Shown piece after piece: positions 4,803 to 6,324 of a DNA stretch of 6,324 nucleotides. Every line of letters starts with the position of its first letter. Position 1 is the first letter of the stretch. The position numbers and the translations under genes are program-made. Origin of the DNA: Candidatus Saccharimonadota bacterium (lineage in GTDB: Bacteria > Patescibacteriota > Saccharimonadia > Saccharimonadales > SLHW01); the NCBI GenBank assembly GCA_007132685.1, contig SLOC01000074.1, forward strand, positions 1 through 6,324, given 5' to 3'. The notes under the pieces were generated by a model. That model was not told where the DNA came from and did not search any database. It worked only from the letters and a program-made list of their open reading frames with translations.

Positions 4803-4831
4803 TTTAATCACTGATGGGGCTGTGCTAAACT
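4803..4831 (+). promoter_or_regulatory. Possible valS promoter downstream of the terminator
   Basis: TAAACT (4826-4831) is preceded by TGC (4823-4825), the same extended -10 block seen at the other strong promoters. A weak -35-like TTTAAT lies 17 bp upstream (4803-4808). The start would be near 4838, with a leader of about 44 nt carrying the valS ribosome site. The same bases can also form a hairpin, TGCTAAAC (4823-4830) with GTT-G-TAGCA (4839-4847). If the RNA starts further upstream, this is instead leader structure. Confidence 0.35.
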
Positions 4832-4867
4832 TGGGCGTGTTGTAGCAGAGAGACTTGATCAAATAAC

Positions 4868-4872
4868 AGGAG
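4868..4872 (+). promoter_or_regulatory. Ribosome binding site of valS
   Basis: AGGAG lies 9 nt before GTG 4882. It fixes the GTG as start, agreeing with the family N-terminus (M/V)KLPK.YEP. An 8-bp palindrome TTGATCAA (4855-4862) sits just upstream of it. Confidence 0.7.
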
Positions 4873-4881
4873 CAAGGCAGG

Positions 4882-6324
4882 GTGAAATTACCAAAAGTTT
4901 ACGAACCGAGTGACTACGAAGCTGACATCTACCGCTTATGGGAGGCGTCAGAGGCTTTTTTGCCCAAAGCTAGGGGCTCTAAGGATACCTACAGCATCGT
5001 TATGCCGCCGCCAAATGCCAATGCCAATCTACACATTGGCTATGCGCTAACGGTTGCCCTGGAAGACATACCTGCTCGATACCATCGAATGCAGGGAAAG
5101 GCCACCTTGCTTCTACCAGGGGCGGATCACGCTGGATTTGAGACACAATCAGTATTTGAAAAACACTTATCCAAACAAGGCAAGAGCAGGTTTGACTTCA
5201 ACCGTGAAGAGCTCTACAGCCAAATATATGAGTTCGTCATGGAGAACAAGACAGGATTTGAAAAGCAATTTCGTTCTTTTGGCGCTAGTTGTGACTGGTC
5301 GCGCTTTACCTTCACGCTTGATGAAAAAATCGTCAAACGTGCCTTCGCTACATTTAAAAAGTTGTGGGATGATGGGCTTGTTTACAGGGGTGAGCGTCTC
5401 GTAAACTACTGCACGTTTCATGGAACCGGCTTTGCCGATGTAGAAGTGGAGCACAAAGAAGAGCAGGGGAAACTGTGGCATATTAACTACCCGCTCACTG
5501 ACGGTAGTGGCAATATTACCGTCGCGACCACGCGACCAGAAACCATGCTGGGTGACACTGCCGTCACCGTACACCCTGATGACGAGCGATACTCAGCATT
5601 TATTGGCAAAACAGTAAAACTCCCATTGACCAATAGAGAGATTCCGATTATCGCAGACGAGTTCGTTGATAAGGAGTTTGGTACAGGGGCGGTTAAGCTC
5701 ACGCCGGCACACGATCAAAATGACTTCGAGGCAGGGGAGAGGCATGATTTACCAATGATTACCGTCATCGGTCATGACGGCAAAATTACTCATCATGCAC
5801 CCGAGGCATATCAGAATATGACCGTTGAGGAGGCTCGCAAGGCGGTCGTTGACGACTTGGAAAGCCTGGAGCTAATCGAAAAAGTTGAAGAGCACACCCA
5901 TAGCGTTGGCCACTGTTACAAGTGTGACACCGTCATCGAGCCGCTCCTCACCGAACAGTGGTTTATCGATATGAAGCCGCTAGCCAGCAAGGCGATAGAA
6001 TCGCTGCGGAATAACGAGATAATGTTTTATCCAGAGAGCAAGAAGGAACAGCTCATTGCCTATCTAAAAGGGCTAAAAGATTGGAACATCTCCAGGCAGA
6101 TCGCTTGGGGTATCCCGATTCCGGCATTCGTCAACGCCAACAACTCTGAGGATTGGATATTCGACGAGCGAGTTGACCAAGAAACCATCACCATCGACGG
6201 GAAGACGTACGTGCGCGACCCTGACGTATTTGATACATGGTTCTCCAGCGGCAGCTGGCCATATGCAACTCTTGATTATCCTGATAGCGATGACTATAAG
6301 CAGTTCTACCCGCTTAGCCTTATG
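4882..6324 (+). CDS. valS: Valyl-tRNA synthetase, N-terminal 481 residues, cut by the window edge
   Basis: ValRS is a class I synthetase that charges tRNA-Val and hydrolyses mischarged Thr-tRNA in its editing domain. The visible part shows the Rossmann start IVMPPPNANANLHIGYAL (39-56), with the HIGH signature as HIGY (51-54), then LPGADHAGFETQ (78-89). Next comes the CP1 editing domain with TTRPETMLGD (216-225) and TPAHDQNDFEAGERH (274-288, including D279). The catalytic domain resumes with a C-x2-C pair (C345, C348) in GHCYKCDTVIEP, then EQWFIDMKPLA, WNISRQIAWGIPIPA (401-415) and DTWFSSGSWP (451-460). TTRPETMLGD and TPAHDxND single out ValRS from IleRS and LeuRS. The KMSKS loop, anticodon-binding domain and C-terminal arm lie beyond the edge. 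The frame is open to the last base. Overall similarity is to the divergent Saccharibacteria/CPR type. It starts at GTG with a good ribosome site, and transcription may be controlled by the terminator upstream. Confidence 0.95.
   Translation, partial: MKLPKVYEPSDYEADIYRLWEASEAFLPKARGSKDTYSIVMPPPNANANLHIGYALTVALEDIPARYHRMQGKATLLLPGADHAGFETQSVFEKHLSKQGKSRFDFNREELYSQIYEFVMENKTGFEKQFRSFGASCDWSRFTFTLDEKIVKRAFATFKKLWDDGLVYRGERLVNYCTFHGTGFADVEVEHKEEQGKLWHINYPLTDGSGNITVATTRPETMLGDTAVTVHPDDERYSAFIGKTVKLPLTNREIPIIADEFVDKEFGTGAVKLTPAHDQNDFEAGERHDLPMITVIGHDGKITHHAPEAYQNMTVEEARKAVVDDLESLELIEKVEEHTHSVGHCYKCDTVIEPLLTEQWFIDMKPLASKAIESLRNNEIMFYPESKKEQLIAYLKGLKDWNISRQIAWGIPIPAFVNANNSEDWIFDERVDQETITIDGKTYVRDPDVFDTWFSSGSWPYATLDYPDSDDYKQFYPLSLM

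Noticed and set aside
4656..4881. T-box riboswitch controlling valS
   Set aside because: A synthetase leader with a terminator invites this, but there is no GGGTGGNACCGCG-like T-box sequence, no AG-bulge and no convincing stem I with a Val specifier.
1..6324. Recoded TGA (Gracilibacteria/Absconditabacteria code)
   Set aside because: No visible gene ends in TGA, but none has an in-frame TGA either. With over 1,800 codons read, a recoded genome would show many.

Overview
The window looks like chromosomal DNA of a Candidatus Saccharibacteria (TM7, Patescibacteria/CPR) member. The best evidence is the long partial valyl-tRNA synthetase at the right end. Its start (VKLPKVYEPSDYE), its NANANLHIGYAL active-site stretch and its GADHAGFETQ stretch match, from memory, the divergent ValRS type of that group. 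A short MurE lacking most of its N-terminal domain and several small orphan proteins fit the same assignment. The code looks standard: the five visible stops are TAA or TAG, and none of the main frames, including 481 codons of valS, contains an in-frame TGA. This argues against Gracilibacteria and Absconditabacteria.

Layout. Bases 1-170 are AT-rich and hold a good minus-strand promoter that probably drives a gene leaving the left edge. The minus strand then carries a kinase-fold (APH-like) protein gene (875 to 171), a murE-type Mur ligase gene (2250 to 961) and an unrecognised 183-residue gene (2866 to 2315). From a 61-bp divergent intergenic region tsaD runs rightward (2928-4067). Its stop codon directly abuts the stop codon of a convergent unrecognised 164-residue gene (4562 to 4068). 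A 319-bp intergenic region (4563-4881) follows, and the valS gene (from GTG 4882) continues off the right edge.

The recognised genes are household functions: peptidoglycan stem-peptide synthesis (MurE), t6A37 tRNA modification (TsaD) and tRNA-Val charging (ValRS). Adjacent genes are mostly convergent or divergent, so this is not one operon. Only the 183-residue gene and murE (64 bp apart) look like possible co-transcription.

The most interesting stretch is 4563-4881. Two strong promoters lie back to back, with their -35 boxes 2 bp apart. The rightward one is followed within about 110 bp by a convincing intrinsic terminator (long hairpin plus T6-GA-T7), well upstream of valS. This is either a small-RNA gene or a transcription attenuator in the valS leader, without T-box hallmarks. 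Overlapping the terminator are two 12-bp palindromic words, TTTCATGTGAAA and TTTCACGTGAAA. The second is the exact core of the bacterial parS site.
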